From contig CAIOYD010000024.1 of NCBI GenBank assembly GCA_903862415.1, positions 102,477 through 166,476 of the forward strand: DNA of 64,000 nt, written 5' to 3'. The position numbers and the translations under genes were made by a program. The notes beneath the pieces are model-generated. The model saw nothing but the letters and a program-made list of their open reading frames with translations, was not told the origin of the DNA and did no database searches. Within the stretch, counting starts at the first letter, position 1. Every line of letters starts with the position of its first letter. Shown here one piece after another: positions 26,884-38,570 of this stretch. The stretch comes from an uncultured Oxalobacteraceae bacterium (GTDB taxonomy: Bacteria > Pseudomonadota > Gammaproteobacteria > Burkholderiales > Burkholderiaceae_D).

Positions 26884-28281
26884 TCAGTGTTGAATGTTAT
26901 TCCAGCCACCACCGAGTGCCTTGATCAAGCCAACGGTGGCAGTCAATTGTGCATTAGTCAGGGTTAATTCGGCACGTTCGCTGGTCAATGCGCTGGTTTG
27001 CGCGCTGACCACATTGAGATAGTTAACCGTACCGGCTTTGTACTGGTTCAGCGTCACCGCCAGCGCCTGTTTTGCTGCAACCGAAGCTTCATGTTGCACT
27101 GTGGCTTCCTGCTGCAAAATGCGCAGGGCGACTAAATTATCTTCGACATTTTGCAATCCGGCCAGCACGGTTTGTCGGTAACTTGCCACGCTGGCGTCGT
27201 AGTTGGCAATGGCCTGGTTGCTCAAAGCGTGCTGCGCACCACCATCAAAAAGATTGAGCGCCAGCGTCGGACCCAGTGACCATACACGGTTAGGCAAACT
27301 GATCCAGTTGGCCAGCGAGTTGCTCTGATAGCCAGTGCCGGCGCCCAGTGACAACGTTGGAAAAAAAGCGGCTTTGGTTACGCCGATTTGCGCATTGGCG
27401 GCAGCAACGGCACGTTCGGCGGCAGCGATGTCGGGGCGGCGTTCCAGTAATGTCGATGGCAGACTGACGGGGAGCTGTGGCAGAGCCGGAACCGCACTGA
27501 CTATGACAGGAATGGTAAAGCTGGAGGGAGTTTTTCCGACCAGAATAGCGATCGCATGCTCCAGTTGCGCACGCAGAATGCCAACATCGAGCGCCTGTGC
27601 CTGGGTATTTTTTAACTGGGTTTGGGCTAGCAGAATGCTGTCACTGGGAACAATGCCAGCTTGGTACTGGTGCTGTGTCAGGGTTAAAGATTTTTGATAT
27701 TCTGCCACACTGCGATTGAGCAAATCCTGCTGGGCATCAAGCACGCGCAACTGTAGATAATCCTGGGTCAGTTGTGCCTGCAGGCTCAGAAGGGTGGCCT
27801 GTTTGCTGGCATAGCTGGCCAGTGCTGTGGCTTCCTGGGCTTCAACACTGCGGCGTACCCGTCCCCAGAGATCCAGTTCCCAACTGGCGGTGATTTCTGC
27901 CGTATTGCTGTTGCTGATGCTGCCTGGTTTGTTGCCCGCCCGGGTGTGCGCTACGTCCGCGCTGATGCCGGGCAGATAGGCAGCACGGGCATTGTCAACC
28001 AGAGCACTGGCAGCGCGGTAATTGGCATCAGCCTGGGCAAGAGTCTGATTGGCGCTGGATAACTGAGCAATCAGTGTATTGAGTGTTTCATCCTGAAACA
28101 GGGTCCACCACTGCAGGGGAATGGCTTGATCCTGAGGTTGCGCAGGTTGCCAGTTTTCTTTGAAGGCGGCAGGTAGTTCGGCCTGCAGTTCAGGTCGGAC
28201 ATAATCTGGGCCGACAGCGCAGGCGCTGAGTGCCAGGGCGGTAAAAAAAACGATCGCAGATAATTTAAATTTGGTAGGCAT
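26884..28281 (-). CDS. Outer-membrane efflux lipoprotein (NodT/OprM-type)
   Basis: The TolC-like exit channel of an RND pump. 465 residues with a lipoprotein signal (lipobox LSAC, followed by AVGPDYVRPE, the classic NodT-family start) and two OEP repeats with long coiled helices (for example around ANQTLAQADANYRAA and RPDIAAAERAVAAANAQIG). Starts 11 bp after the inner-membrane pump gene, so the whole four-gene unit encodes a complete envelope-spanning pump. Confidence 0.93.
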   Translation of the reverse strand: MPTKFKLSAIVFFTALALSACAVGPDYVRPELQAELPAAFKENWQPAQPQDQAIPLQWWTLFQDETLNTLIAQLSSANQTLAQADANYRAASALVDNARAAYLPGISADVAHTRAGNKPGSISNSNTAEITASWELDLWGRVRRSVEAQEATALASYASKQATLLSLQAQLTQDYLQLRVLDAQQDLLNRSVAEYQKSLTLTQHQYQAGIVPSDSILLAQTQLKNTQAQALDVGILRAQLEHAIAILVGKTPSSFTIPVIVSAVPALPQLPVSLPSTLLERRPDIAAAERAVAAANAQIGVTKAAFFPTLSLGAGTGYQSNSLANWISLPNRVWSLGPTLALNLFDGGAQHALSNQAIANYDASVASYRQTVLAGLQNVEDNLVALRILQQEATVQHEASVAAKQALAVTLNQYKAGTVNYLNVVSAQTSALTSERAELTLTNAQLTATVGLIKALGGGWNNIQH

Positions 28282-28292
28282 GGCGGTGTTCC

Positions 28293-31200
28293 TTAGCTTG
28301 GTTCCTGATCAGCAACCGGGCTGACTGACAACATTGTTTTTTTGCTGGTACGCCAGGATTTGGCGAGCGTGCTTAATTTGTCCATGTATAAATACACTAC
28401 CGGAGTGGTAAATAACGTCAGTAACTGGCTGACTATCAAACCGCCGATAATGGTCACGCCCAGTGGCTGACGCAATTCCGAACCAGTGCCGGTGCCAAAG
28501 GCCAACGGTACCGCACCCAGCAGGGCGGCAACGGTGGTCATCATAATCGGGCGGAAACGTTGCAGGCAGGCCTGTTTGATGGCGTCAAACGGGGTTTTTT
28601 GTTCCAGCCGCTGGGCCGAGAGGGCAAAGTCGATCATCATGATGGCATTTTTTTTCACCAGACCGATGAGCAAAATGATGCCGATAAAGGCCATCATGCT
28701 GAGTTCCATTTTAACCAGCAATAAGGCCAGCAGCGCGCCGACGCCAGCCGATGGCAGCGTCGATAAAATCGTCACCGGATGCACCAGACTTTCATACAGG
28801 ATACCAAGCACAATATAAATCGTCAGCAGCGAAGCCAACACTAAAAACGGCATGCTGGAAAAGGATTCCTGAAAGGTTTTGGCCGTGCCCTGAAAGCTGC
28901 CATGGATGCTGGCCGGCAAACCGAGGTGCAGACAGGTATCATCAATGGCTACCACGGCATCACTGAGCACTACGTCCGGTGCCAGATTGAATGAGATTGT
29001 GGTGGCAGCAAACTGACCCTGATGATTTACGTTGAGTGTGGTGTTGGTGGGTTCAAAGGTGGCAAAGGCGGATAGTGGCACCATGGCGCCGGAGGGGTTT
29101 TTGACAAAAATCTGATTCAGGGTTTCCGGGCGCTGCCAGTATTCCGGCGCCACTTCCATGATCACATGATATTGATTACGGTCATCATAAATAATCGATA
29201 CCTGACGCTGACCAAAGGCATCATACAAGGTGGCATCTATCATGGCCTGGGTGATGCCCATGCGCAGTGCTGTGGGGCGATCGATGTTGAGGGTGATCTG
29301 CAGGCCCTTATCCTGCTGGGATGAATTCACGTCAACGAGCTGCGGCAAATTTTGCAGCGCACGTAAAATTTTGGGAGACCATTTATTGAGTTCTTTTAAA
29401 TCATCACCTTGCAGGGTGTATTGAAACATGGCATTGCCCATGCGGCCACCGACGCGGATATCCTGACGAGCCTGCAAAAACAGCGTGGCGCCGGGGATGG
29501 TGGCGAGCTTGCCACGTAGCCGGTTGATGACATTTTCAGCGCTGATCTTGCGTTGTTCAAGCGGTTTGAGTGAGATAAACATGCGTCCGGAATTAACCTG
29601 ACTGCCGCCGGTAAAACCAACTACACTCTGCACGGCCGGATCGGCGCGGGTGATGTCGATATAGGCGGATAACTTGGGCACCATAGCCTGATATGAAGTG
29701 GCTTGGTCCGCGACAATCGAGCCCATCAGCATGCCGGTATCCTGAGTGGGGAAAAAACCTTTCGGTACCACGGAAAATAAATACAAATTCAGACCGATCA
29801 CGCCCAGCATGATGGCCAGGGTAATACGGGAATGCCGCAGCGCCCGTTCAAGCCCGGCGGCATACTTATCCTGTAGCCAGTTAAAGCCACGCTCGCTCAG
29901 CAAATACAGGCGGCCATGGGTTTGATGTTTCTCTGAGCGCAGCAGCTTTGCGCACATCATCGGCGTGAGTGAAATGGATACCACCAGTGACACCAAAACC
30001 GCAGCCGACAGGGTGACGGCAAATTCATGAAACAGCCGCCCGACGATGCCGCCCATAAACAGCATCGGAATAAATACCGCCACCAGAGAAATGCTCATCG
30101 ACAGCACGGTAAAGCCAACCTCACGCGCTCCCTGCAGCGTAGCTTCCCATGGTTTCATGCCGGCTTCAATGTGGCGCGAAATATTTTCCAGCACCACAAT
30201 CGCATCATCGACCACAAAGCCGGTGGAAACAGTCAGCGCCATGAGTGAAAAGTTATCCAGACTGTAGCCACACAAATACATGATGGCAAAGGTGCCCAGC
30301 AATGAAATCGGTACCGCAATCGAAGGAATCAGGCTCGCGCGCGCATGCCGCAAAAAAAGAAACACGACCAGAATTACCAGTGCGATCGAAATCACCAGTG
30401 TACGTTCAACATCGCGCAGTGAAGCACGGATGGTCGTGGTCTGGTCCAGCGTGACAGCCATGTTGACCGAAGCCGGAATCGAGCCAGAAAGTTGCGGCAA
30501 CAATGCGCGGATGCGATCAACGGTTTCGATGATATTTGCATTCGGTTGCTTGAATAAGATCAGCAGAATAGCCGGTTCGCCATTGGCTATGCCGGTATTG
30601 CGGATATCTTCCACTGAATTGATGACTTTACCCAGATTGCCCAGCAGGATGGGATTGTTATTTTTATAGCCGACAATCAGCGGCAGATAATCAGCGGCCT
30701 TTTTGGCTTGATCATTGGTATAGATTTGCCATTGATGGTTAGCATCGCCGAGGGTGCCTTTGGGTTTGTTGGCATTGGTGCTGGCAATGGCAGTGCGTAC
30801 CTGTTCTAGACCGACGCCATATTTATTAAGTGCCAGCGGATTGAGTTCTACCCGCACTGCCGGCAGGGCACTGCCACCCACGGTCACCTGACCGATGCCG
30901 TTGACCTGAGATAATTTTTGCGAAAGTGTGGTGGACGCTATGTCGTACATTTCACCCTTGCTCAGGGTGGACGAGGTCAGCGCCAAAATCATGATCGGGG
31001 CATCCGACGGATTAACTTTGCGGTAGGTCGGATTGTTTTTCAGTGTCACCGGTAAATCTACCCGCGCTGCGGCAATGGCGGCCTGAACATCGCGGGCGGC
31101 GCCGTCGATGTCGCGGGTTAAATCAAACTGCAGGGTGATGTTGGTTGATCCTAGCGAGCTCGAAGACGTCATTTCGTTAATGCCGGCGATGCGTCCGAGC

Positions 31201-31409
31201 GAGCGTTCCAGCGGCGTGGCCACCGTCGTGGCCATGATTTCCGGATTGGCGCCAGGGATGCCGGCCGACACCGAGATGACTGGAAAGTCGACATTCGGCA
31301 TCGGCGACACTGGCAATAAAGAAAACCCGACGATGCCGGCGAGCGCCACGCCGATGGTCAGCAGCGTGGTGGCGACCGAGCGACGAATGAAAGGTGCCGA
31401 GATATTCAT
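28293..31409 (-). CDS. mdtC: RND multidrug efflux permease, MdtC-like
   Basis: Inner-membrane proton-driven pump, 1038 residues with twelve predicted membrane helices and two large periplasmic loops. The membrane proton-relay acidic pair lies in [16 protein letters not shown], and the typical N-terminus is [18 protein letters not shown]. In E. coli MdtB and MdtC form a heteromeric trimer; here two adjacent permease genes of identical length suggest the same. Its start overlaps the upstream permease by 4 bp. Substrates are likely drugs, bile-salt-like compounds or metals, by family. Confidence 0.92.
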   Translation of the reverse strand: MNISAPFIRRSVATTLLTIGVALAGIVGFSLLPVSPMPNVDFPVISVSAGIPGANPEIMATTVATPLERSLGRIAGINEMTSSSSLGSTNITLQFDLTRDIDGAARDVQAAIAAARVDLPVTLKNNPTYRKVNPSDAPIMILALTSSTLSKGEMYDIASTTLSQKLSQVNGIGQVTVGGSALPAVRVELNPLALNKYGVGLEQVRTAIASTNANKPKGTLGDANHQWQIYTNDQAKKAADYLPLIVGYKNNNPILLGNLGKVINSVEDIRNTGIANGEPAILLILFKQPNANIIETVDRIRALLPQLSGSIPASVNMAVTLDQTTTIRASLRDVERTLVISIALVILVVFLFLRHARASLIPSIAVPISLLGTFAIMYLCGYSLDNFSLMALTVSTGFVVDDAIVVLENISRHIEAGMKPWEATLQGAREVGFTVLSMSISLVAVFIPMLFMGGIVGRLFHEFAVTLSAAVLVSLVVSISLTPMMCAKLLRSEKHQTHGRLYLLSERGFNWLQDKYAAGLERALRHSRITLAIMLGVIGLNLYLFSVVPKGFFPTQDTGMLMGSIVADQATSYQAMVPKLSAYIDITRADPAVQSVVGFTGGSQVNSGRMFISLKPLEQRKISAENVINRLRGKLATIPGATLFLQARQDIRVGGRMGNAMFQYTLQGDDLKELNKWSPKILRALQNLPQLVDVNSSQQDKGLQITLNIDRPTALRMGITQAMIDATLYDAFGQRQVSIIYDDRNQYHVIMEVAPEYWQRPETLNQIFVKNPSGAMVPLSAFATFEPTNTTLNVNHQGQFAATTISFNLAPDVVLSDAVVAIDDTCLHLGLPASIHGSFQGTAKTFQESFSSMPFLVLASLLTIYIVLGILYESLVHPVTILSTLPSAGVGALLALLLVKMELSMMAFIGIILLIGLVKKNAIMMIDFALSAQRLEQKTPFDAIKQACLQRFRPIMMTTVAALLGAVPLAFGTGTGSELRQPLGVTIIGGLIVSQLLTLFTTPVVYLYMDKLSTLAKSWRTSKKTMLSVSPVADQEPS

Positions 31410-34400
31410 TCCGGATGCGCGTTTTGGAGTGGGGTCGTACTCGCAGGCGCAGCTGCAGACGAGAATCGCCGGGCCAGACGGTCAAAGGCCAGATAGATCA
31501 CCGGAGTAGTAAATAAAGTCAGCACTTGGCAGACGATCAAACCGCCAACGATGGTAATGCCCAGTGGATGACGCAATTCCGAACCGACACCGCCACCCAG
31601 CATCAGAGGCAGGGCGCCTAAGAGTGCGGCCATGGTGGTCATCATGATAGGACGGAAACGCAGCAAACAGGCCTGATAAATCGCATCCCGTGGTGACATC
31701 TGCAAATTGCGCTCGGCGTCGAGGGCAAAATCAATAATCATGATGGCATTTTTTTTCACGATCCCGATCAGTAGAATGATACCGATGACGGCAATAATAC
31801 CCAGATCGGAACCGAAAGCCATCAACGCCAGTAAGGCACCCATCCCGGCCGACGGCAGGGTTGATAAAATCGTCACCGGATGGATGTAGCTTTCATAAAG
31901 GACACCCAAGACGATATATACGGTAATAATGGCAGCCAGAATCAGCAGCAGCTGATTGCCCAGGGAAGCATTAAAGGCTTGCGCTGCACCCTGAAAATTA
32001 ATCTGGGTACTGGCAGGCAGGTGCATCTCAGCATAAGCTGCTTTGATGGCATCCACGGCTTCGCCCAGCGATACACCGGGGGCCAGATTAAAGGACACGG
32101 TATTGGCCGGGAACTGGCCGATATGGCTGATCACCAGCGGTGTGTTATGTTCGCTGACCGTGGCAATTGCATCTAATGGTACCTGGACGTTATTGGCACC
32201 AGTGACGAATAAATGACTCAGCGCGGCAGGACTGAGTTGAAATTCCGGTTTGACTTCCAGAATCACCCGATACTGGTTGGTCTGGGTAAAGATGGTGGAA
32301 ACGATCCGTTGTCCAAAGGCGCTGTACAACGTGCTGTCGATCGCCGCCGGGGTTACCCCCAGACGCGCCGCGCTGCTACGGTCTATCGTGAGTGCCACCT
32401 GCAAGCCCTTGTCCTGCAAGTCACTGGCCACATCACGAATTTGCGGCAGCTGCTGCAGTTTTTCGACCAGTTTTGGGGTCCACAAACTGAGTTGCGCGGC
32501 ATCGGCATCCTCTACCGAAAACTGATATTGGGTGCGGCTGACGCGGCTTTCTATGGTTAAGTCCTGTACCGGTTGCATATACAGCGAGATGCCTTCGACG
32601 CCAGCGAGCTGAGTTTGCAGTCGCTGGATGATTTCGGACGCCGTGTGCTGGCGCAGGTCGTGGGCTTTCAGATTAATTTGGATGCGGCCGCTGTTGAGGG
32701 TGGTGTTAATGCCATCGACACCGATAAACGACGACAAGCTGTCGACTTCCGGGTTCTGCAAAATGATTTTTGCCAGCGCCTGCTGCCGTTTGGCCATGGC
32801 AGCAAAGGAAATTGATTGCGGCGCTTCAGAAATACCCTGAATGACGCCGGTATCCTGCACTGGAAAGAAGCCTTTGGGAATAACGATGTATAACAAGATC
32901 GTCAGTAACAAGGTGCCAATGGCGACCAGCAGGGTGGCAGTCTGACGTTCCAGTATCCAGTTCAGCCAGACACCATAACGAGCGATGACACGTTCATAAA
33001 AGGCACCGGAGGCATGATAAAAACGGCTTTGCTTTTCTTCCGGGGTGTGGCGCAGCAAACGCGCGCACATCATCGGTGTTAAGGTTAGCGAAACAACGGC
33101 AGAAATAATGATGGTGACAGATAAGGTGATGGCGAATTCACGGAACAGTCGGCCGACGATTTCCCCCATAAACAGCAGCGGAATCAATACCGCAATCAGA
33201 GAAATAGTGAGCGACAAAATGGTAAACCCGATTTGTTTGGAACCCTTTAAGGCCGCCGCCATCGGCGCTTCGCCATCTTCAATATAACGGGCGATATTTT
33301 CTATCATCACAATGGCATCATCGACGACAAAACCGGTTGAAATGGTCAGTGCCATCAGGCTCAGGTTATTCAGGCTGAATCCGGCCAGATACATGACTGA
33401 GAAAGAACCGATGACAGACAGCGGCACCGCCACGCTGGGAATAATGGTCGCGGCCAGATTGCGTAAAAACAGAAAAATTACCATCACCACCAACGCTACC
33501 GAGAGCAGCAATTCAAACTGCACGTCTTTGACTGAACTGCGTATGGTATCGGTACGGTCACTTAAAACAGTGACGTCAATCCCCGCCGGAATCGAAGCAC
33601 GCAGTTGTGGTAACAGTTTTTTGACATGATCGACCACATCAATCACATTCGCACCCGGCTGGCGCTGAATGGATAAAATAATCGCCGGTTTTTCATTCAC
33701 CCAGGCGGCCAGTTTAATGTTTTCGGCATCTTCAATCACGTTGGCTACATCCGCCAGACGCACCGGTGCATTATTGCGATAAGCGATAAAAATGTCGCGA
33801 TATTCAGCGGCGGAACGCAGTTGATCGTTGGCGTCGATGGTGAAGGCGCGCGCCGGTCCGTCAAAGCTGCCTTTGGCCTGATTGACATTGGCCGCACCGA
33901 TGGCAGTGCGGATATCTTCGATATTCAAACCATATGCAGCAATCGCCGTCGGGTTGACCTGAATCCGTACAGCAGGTCGCTGACCGCCGGAAATGCTGAC
34001 CAGGCCAACGCCGGCCACCTGGGAAATTTTTTGCGCCAGACGGGTGTCGGCAAACGATTGCACCTGCGGCAGGGGCAAATTGGGGGAAGTCAGTGCCAGC
34101 GTCATGATGGGCGTGTCGGCCGGATTAACTTTGTTATAAATTGGTGGTGCCGGCAAATCCAGCGGCAGCAGTGTGGTGGCCGCATTGATGCCGGCCTGCA
34201 CTTCCTGTTCGGCCACATCGAGGCTGATGGCCAGACTGAATTGCAACGTGATCACGGAAGCGCCGCCGGAACTGCTCGATGACATTTGATTGAGCCCTTG
34301 CATTTGGCCAAATTGCCGCTCCAGTGGTGCGGTGATCGACGAGGTAATCACTTCCGGGCTGGCGCCGGGATAGAGCGTGACCACCTGTATGGTCGGGTAA

Positions 34401-34522
34401 TCGACTTCCGGCAGTGCTGACAGCGGCAACAGCCGGTAAGCCATCAGACCGACAAGTAACAAGGCCAGCATCAGCAGCGAGGTGGCTACCGGTCTTTCAA
34501 TAAACGGTCGGGATAAATTCAT
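31406..34522 (-). CDS. mdtB: RND multidrug efflux permease, MdtB-like
   Basis: Second RND permease, 1038 residues, related to but distinct from the next gene. Starts [19 protein letters not shown], as in MdtB/MuxB. The proton-relay segment [16 protein letters not shown] and the TM10-11 region [21 protein letters not shown] are intact. It overlaps mdtA upstream and mdtC downstream by 4 bp each, giving coupled translation and probably fixed stoichiometry. The order adaptor, MdtB, MdtC, outer-membrane factor matches proteobacterial MdtABC-type operons. Confidence 0.92.
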   Translation of the reverse strand: MNLSRPFIERPVATSLLMLALLLVGLMAYRLLPLSALPEVDYPTIQVVTLYPGASPEVITSSITAPLERQFGQMQGLNQMSSSSSGGASVITLQFSLAISLDVAEQEVQAGINAATTLLPLDLPAPPIYNKVNPADTPIMTLALTSPNLPLPQVQSFADTRLAQKISQVAGVGLVSISGGQRPAVRIQVNPTAIAAYGLNIEDIRTAIGAANVNQAKGSFDGPARAFTIDANDQLRSAAEYRDIFIAYRNNAPVRLADVANVIEDAENIKLAAWVNEKPAIILSIQRQPGANVIDVVDHVKKLLPQLRASIPAGIDVTVLSDRTDTIRSSVKDVQFELLLSVALVVMVIFLFLRNLAATIIPSVAVPLSVIGSFSVMYLAGFSLNNLSLMALTISTGFVVDDAIVMIENIARYIEDGEAPMAAALKGSKQIGFTILSLTISLIAVLIPLLFMGEIVGRLFREFAITLSVTIIISAVVSLTLTPMMCARLLRHTPEEKQSRFYHASGAFYERVIARYGVWLNWILERQTATLLVAIGTLLLTILLYIVIPKGFFPVQDTGVIQGISEAPQSISFAAMAKRQQALAKIILQNPEVDSLSSFIGVDGINTTLNSGRIQINLKAHDLRQHTASEIIQRLQTQLAGVEGISLYMQPVQDLTIESRVSRTQYQFSVEDADAAQLSLWTPKLVEKLQQLPQIRDVASDLQDKGLQVALTIDRSSAARLGVTPAAIDSTLYSAFGQRIVSTIFTQTNQYRVILEVKPEFQLSPAALSHLFVTGANNVQVPLDAIATVSEHNTPLVISHIGQFPANTVSFNLAPGVSLGEAVDAIKAAYAEMHLPASTQINFQGAAQAFNASLGNQLLLILAAIITVYIVLGVLYESYIHPVTILSTLPSAGMGALLALMAFGSDLGIIAVIGIILLIGIVKKNAIMIIDFALDAERNLQMSPRDAIYQACLLRFRPIMMTTMAALLGALPLMLGGGVGSELRHPLGITIVGGLIVCQVLTLFTTPVIYLAFDRLARRFSSAAAPASTTPLQNAHPE

Positions 34523-35790
34523 GATTTTTCAGTAGCAGCAGCGGAACTGGCGTGCTTGTGCTGATGTTTTTCCTGGGCTGGTTCAGCTGCTGTTTTGGCG
34601 TCACCTGGCAGTAGTACTTTGGCACCGTCACGCAATTTATCCAATCCGTCCGTGACCACGACTTCGCCAGACTGCAAGCCTTTAATAATTTCCGATTTTT
34701 CACCCTGACTGATGCCCACGGTCACTTTCCGTTCACTCACGGTTTGATTTTGCGCTACGACATACACAAAATTAAAACCATTGCCACGTTGTATGGCCGC
34801 ACTCGGTATGGTGATGACGCCATGTTTGATGTCGAGTAACAGTTTTGCATTGACAAACTGGTTGGGGAATAAACTCAGGTCCTGGTTGGCAAACTGGGCG
34901 CGCAGTTTCACCATGCCCGTGGTTGAATCAATTTGATTGTCCACCGTCAGCAGCATGCCCGAAGTCAGTTTGATTTGGAAGGCGCGGTCATAGGCATCGA
35001 CGGCAATTTTTTTACCCGCACGCAGATTGTTCAACAGCGCCGGAATGTTATCTTCTGGCAGAGAAAATAGTACCGACATCGGTTGCAACTGGGTAATTAC
35101 GGCGATACCGGTACTGTCGGCGCTGTGCACAATATTACCCAGATCAACCTGACGTAACCCGATCACGCCGGCGACAGGAGCGGTAATGTGCGCATACTGC
35201 AGATTCAGCTTGGCCGTGGCCAGCAAACCTTCATCAATTTTCACCGTACCTTCATATTGTTGTACCAGCGCCTGCTGGGTATCCACCTGTTGCGCTGCGA
35301 TCGAATCCTGTTTGAGCAGTGCGCGGTAACGTTCCAGATCGATGCGCGCATTGGCCAGCAGTGCCTTGTCGCGGGTCCATTGTCCCTCGGCCTGCATCAA
35401 TGCGGCCTGATAGGGACGCGGATCAATTTCAGCCAGCAGTTGGCCGCGTTTGACCATCTGACCTTCTTTGAAATGCAGTTGCATGATTTCACCATCGATA
35501 CGCGATTTGACGCTGACGGTTGCCAGCGGGGTGACCGTGCCCAGGCCATTCAGAAAAATCGCTATTTCGTCCGTACTGGCCGTTGCCGTCATTACTGGCA
35601 TCGGTTTGCCGCCATTGCGCCCTGCTTTACCGCCACTGCCTGCTGCGGTATCAGCCGATTTGCTGCCACCAAAGTACCAGTAACCGGCACCACCAGCGAC
35701 GATAATCACCAAAAGCAGGAGCCATGTTTGCGGTTTTTTTAGTGACAGGTAACGCGCTGCGGGAATGTTGTTATTCATGGGGGTGATCAT
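34519..35790 (-). CDS. mdtA: RND efflux periplasmic adaptor, MdtA-like
   Basis: Membrane-fusion protein linking the permeases to the outer-membrane channel. 423 residues: one N-terminal membrane anchor ([18 protein letters not shown]), a lipoyl/barrel-sandwich hybrid ([28 protein letters not shown]), an alpha hairpin (about 125-180) and beta-barrel parts ([20 protein letters not shown]), ending in a His/Lys-rich tail. A start four codons later is also possible, as neither has a clear ribosome-binding site. First gene of the mdtABC-outer-membrane factor operon; no regulator gene lies next to it. Confidence 0.9.
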   Translation of the reverse strand: MITPMNNNIPAARYLSLKKPQTWLLLLVIIVAGGAGYWYFGGSKSADTAAGSGGKAGRNGGKPMPVMTATASTDEIAIFLNGLGTVTPLATVSVKSRIDGEIMQLHFKEGQMVKRGQLLAEIDPRPYQAALMQAEGQWTRDKALLANARIDLERYRALLKQDSIAAQQVDTQQALVQQYEGTVKIDEGLLATAKLNLQYAHITAPVAGVIGLRQVDLGNIVHSADSTGIAVITQLQPMSVLFSLPEDNIPALLNNLRAGKKIAVDAYDRAFQIKLTSGMLLTVDNQIDSTTGMVKLRAQFANQDLSLFPNQFVNAKLLLDIKHGVITIPSAAIQRGNGFNFVYVVAQNQTVSERKVTVGISQGEKSEIIKGLQSGEVVVTDGLDKLRDGAKVLLPGDAKTAAEPAQEKHQHKHASSAAATEKS

Positions 35791-36109
35791 CTGAAAAATA
35801 GAGTGAATTCAATATGACTACAGCAATGGCAGAAAGCTGCAGCTGTAAGCGTTGTTTTGCTCGAGAAAAAGTGCTGATATTAGACACTGAATCAAGAATG
35901 ATAAGCAAATAGTACTTTGTATAATGCCTGTTACACAAAGATTCAATGCAGAGGTATGACGCAACCCCATCCTGAGAAATTACTGTTGCAAGTTATTTAT
36001 TGTATAAAAATCACTATTTCAAGGTAAAATAAATTTTATAACGCTGAATTTATCAAGACTATGTCAGTCCTACTCTGTTTTGCGTCAACGTATAGGAGTA
36101 GTTATAACC
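35791..36109. other. Divergent intergenic region between mdtA and the pentapeptide gene
   Basis: 319 bp, AT-rich. A plus-strand TATAAT occurs at 35920-35925 without a good -35. No regulator gene, operator-like palindrome or terminator was recognised. Confidence 0.4.
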
Positions 36110-36511
36110 ATGTTATCGGACAACTTAACCGACAATGAACTCATCAGCATTGATTTTATGAGTGCCAATCTGTCAAAAGCCAATTTATCGGGCTCGGATA
36201 TGTCTTATGCCCGCTTTACTGATGCCAATCTGGAAGGCGCCATTTTTTACAAAACCAACCTCGATTCAGCGCGTTTCGATGGCGCCTGCCTGATTGACGC
36301 CGACCTTACGGGTGCCAATCTGCAGTCAGCCAGACTGCAACGCGCCAATCTGACCAATGCGTCTTTGGTAGATGCTGATTTAACCGGCGCCAACGTCAGC
36401 GATGCTGACTTTACCGGTGCCAATTTCACCGGAGCGAAGGTGAGTTATGCAGCATTGCAAACAGCGGCCTGTCTGGATAATGCGCTCTTGCCATCCGAGT
36501 ATCTGGAATAA
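36110..36511 (+). CDS. Pentapeptide-repeat protein
   Basis: 133 residues from the ATG at 36110, with AGGAG about 11 nt upstream; a 10-codon longer frame lacks support. Nearly the whole protein is A(D/N)LxX pentapeptide repeats (ANLSKANLSGSDMSYARFTDA; about 18 coils between 15 and 115), predicted to form a right-handed quadrilateral beta-helix. No signal peptide or membrane anchor. Some pentapeptide proteins mimic DNA and protect gyrase (Qnr, MfpA), but most have no known role, and the size alone does not support a Qnr call. Monocistronic, beside an efflux operon. Confidence 0.85.
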   Translation: MLSDNLTDNELISIDFMSANLSKANLSGSDMSYARFTDANLEGAIFYKTNLDSARFDGACLIDADLTGANLQSARLQRANLTNASLVDADLTGANVSDADFTGANFTGAKVSYAALQTAACLDNALLPSEYLE

Positions 36512-36655
36512 GTGCTCCGGAAGTCGTTGTTCCGTTGACTGATTCCAACATAATTTGCGCCCGGGCAGGAATTTGATTAGTATCCGAGTCTGTCTATGAT
36601 TTTATAGATCAGAGCTTAACGAATTCCCTCAAGCGTACTTACCTGGAGCGTAATC

Positions 36656-37462
36656 ATGCAACTGGCCAACTGTTATTTGCTTTCCATTTTTCTGCTGGCT
36701 GGTTTGCCGCTGGCACAGGCGGACGCTGATTTATCTGCGGTCCTAACAGGTGCACAACGCTCCGAGGCGAACCGGGCTCGCGACCCGGCGCGCCACCCAC
36801 TGGAAACCCTGCAGTTCTTTGGCATAACCCCAAGTATGACGGTGGTTGAACTCATGCCGGGGAATGGCTGGTACACCGAAATTCTGGCCCCCTATCTGCA
36901 ACCGCAGGGAAAATTAATTGCCGCTTTGCAGGATCAGGCATCGGAGAGTGAATATGGTCGTAACAGCTATGCCCGCTTTCAGAAAAAACTTAACGCTAAT
37001 CCGGCCGTTTATGGAAAAGTGCAAACGGCGGTGTTTGAACCGCCGCTTAAACTCAATTTTGCCGCCAACAACAGCGTTGATATGGTGCTGACCTTTCGCA
37101 ATATCCATAACTGGGTAGCCGCTGGTGACGCCAATATGCAGCTACTGTTTAAACAAGTTTATGCCAGCCTGAAAACTGGCGGAGTTTTTGGCGTGGTGGA
37201 GCATCGACTGCCTGTCGGTAAAACCCAGGATGCCAGTGCCAGTACCGGCTATGTGTCGGAAGCCTATGTCATCAAGATGGCGCAAAGCGTCGGATTCACG
37301 CTGGCGGCCAAAACCGAAATTAATGCCAATGGAAAAGACCATGCCGATCACCCTGGCGGTGTCTGGGCCTTGCCGCCCACCTATGCTGACAAGGATGCTG
37401 ACCGGCAAAGTTATACCGACATCGGTGAGAGTGACCGCATGACATTGAAGTTTGTGAAATAA
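36656..37462 (+). CDS. Exported class I methyltransferase-like protein (COG4798 type)
   Basis: 268 residues with a signal peptide (cleavage near LAQADA, residue 23), followed by a Rossmann-like methyltransferase fold: TVVELMPGNGWYTEILAPYL (the SAM motif I, about 61-80), SVDMVLTFRNIHNW and LKTGGVFGVVEHR. Proteins of this type annotated as predicted methyltransferases recur in proteobacteria with signal peptides, although SAM is not known in the periplasm, so the real ligand is uncertain. gloA follows after 18 bp and is probably cotranscribed. Confidence 0.8.
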   Translation: MQLANCYLLSIFLLAGLPLAQADADLSAVLTGAQRSEANRARDPARHPLETLQFFGITPSMTVVELMPGNGWYTEILAPYLQPQGKLIAALQDQASESEYGRNSYARFQKKLNANPAVYGKVQTAVFEPPLKLNFAANNSVDMVLTFRNIHNWVAAGDANMQLLFKQVYASLKTGGVFGVVEHRLPVGKTQDASASTGYVSEAYVIKMAQSVGFTLAAKTEINANGKDHADHPGGVWALPPTYADKDADRQSYTDIGESDRMTLKFVK

Positions 37463-37480
37463 AACCGAAAAGGAGTGCTT

Positions 37481-37891
37481 ATGCGACTATTGCATACGAT
37501 GTTGCGGGTAGGGGATTTGCAGCGTTCAATTGATTTTTACACCAACGTGATGGGCATGAAATTATTGCGTGTGAGTGAAAATCCCGAATATCAATACACC
37601 CTGGCCTTTGTTGGTTACGGCAGCAATCCTGAGCATGCCGAACTGGAGTTGACCTATAACTATGGCGTCGAGCACTATGATATGGGTACTGCCTTTGGTC
37701 ATCTGGCGATTGCGGTAGATGATGCCGCCGCAGCCTGCGTCAAAGCCAAAGCCGCCGGCGCCAATGTCAGTCGTGAAGCCGGTCCGGTAAAGGGTGGTAA
37801 AACCGTGATTGCGTTTATTACTGATCCGGATGGCTACAAAATCGAACTCATCGAACGCCGCACTGACGGCAGCAGAAAAGACGAGCCCTAG
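37481..37891 (+). CDS. gloA: Lactoylglutathione lyase (glyoxalase I)
   Basis: Converts the methylglyoxal-glutathione hemithioacetal to S-lactoylglutathione. 136 residues from the ATG at 37481 with AGGAG 5 nt upstream. The four metal ligands fall at His5, Glu56, His74 and Glu122, exactly as in E. coli GloA, and the protein lacks the insert of the Zn-type enzymes, so it should be the Ni-dependent form. It lies downstream of the exported methyltransferase-like gene and converges on arfB with a 4-bp overlap. Confidence 0.96.
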   Translation: MRLLHTMLRVGDLQRSIDFYTNVMGMKLLRVSENPEYQYTLAFVGYGSNPEHAELELTYNYGVEHYDMGTAFGHLAIAVDDAAAACVKAKAAGANVSREAGPVKGGKTVIAFITDPDGYKIELIERRTDGSRKDEP

Positions 37892-38295
37892 AACGTGACC
37901 CGGCCACGCAGCGTCTTGGTCTGGCCGCGTTGGGTTTTTTTCTCCAGACGTTGTAGCCGGACACCTTTCCCCGGCTTGGTCGGATAACGTACTTTGGCGA
38001 CGTAACTGGTCTGCTGCACCAATTCATGCAAACGTTGCAGCGCATCGGCGCGGTTGCGCTCCTGAGTGCGATGCGCCTGGGCTTTGAGAATAATCACCCC
38101 ATGCTTGCTGATACGCTGATCCCCGTTCGACAGAATCCGCTGCTTGAGATCCTCGGATAAACTCGACTGGAGGACGTCAAAACGCAAATGTACCGCTGAA
38201 GACACTTTATTCACATTTTGTCCGCCCGCACCCTGAGCGCGGATGGCATGGAATTCGATTTCGTGAAGTGGAATGATGATGACAGCGGGATTCAT
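37888..38295 (-). CDS. arfB: Alternative ribosome-rescue factor ArfB (YaeJ)
   Basis: Peptidyl-tRNA hydrolase that frees stalled ribosomes on non-stop mRNAs. 135 residues. The catalytic GGQ is in [20 protein letters not shown] (about 20-39), and a basic C-terminal tail ([20 protein letters not shown] and on to TLRGRV) would enter the empty mRNA channel. It lacks the codon-reading domains of RF1 and RF2, which confirms the rescue type. It is convergent with gloA; the two stop regions overlap by 4 bp. Confidence 0.95.
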   Translation of the reverse strand: MNPAVIIIPLHEIEFHAIRAQGAGGQNVNKVSSAVHLRFDVLQSSLSEDLKQRILSNGDQRISKHGVIILKAQAHRTQERNRADALQRLHELVQQTSYVAKVRYPTKPGKGVRLQRLEKKTQRGQTKTLRGRVTF

Positions 38296-38432
38296 AAGCA
38301 GAAATAAATAAATAACACAGCCCCATTGTGACAGTAATGAGGGTAAAAACGGTAAATGTCTGCTTATTTGCTGAAGTTTAACGTAATTTTTCCAAAAAAT
38401 GACAGATTTTGGCAGTCAATCTGCTCGCGTTG

Positions 38433-38468
38433 TGATTAATTCCAGCCTGGACAGGCTGGAATTAATCA
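38433..38468. promoter_or_regulatory. Perfect 16-bp inverted repeat with a 4-nt loop
   Basis: TGATTAATTCCAGCCT (38433-38448), loop GGAC, then AGGCTGGAATTAATCA (38453-38468), with no mismatch. It lies between arfB and the first sensor-kinase gene, about 100 bp upstream of the latter's start. No U-run follows on either strand, so a simple terminator is less likely than an operator or an RNA structure. Confidence 0.5.
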
Positions 38469-38570
38469 TCTGAACATCTTGGTATTTTGCTGCCGTTTAC
38501 TATACTGAAGCCGTGCCTGAATTTTCACCCGGGTTGTTAATTAAACGGTAACGCTAATGATTGTGTCCAG

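Noticed and set aside
36110..36511. Qnr-type quinolone-resistance protein
   Set aside because: Only the repeat architecture is shared; it is much shorter than Qnr and lacks the loops and C-terminal dimer part.
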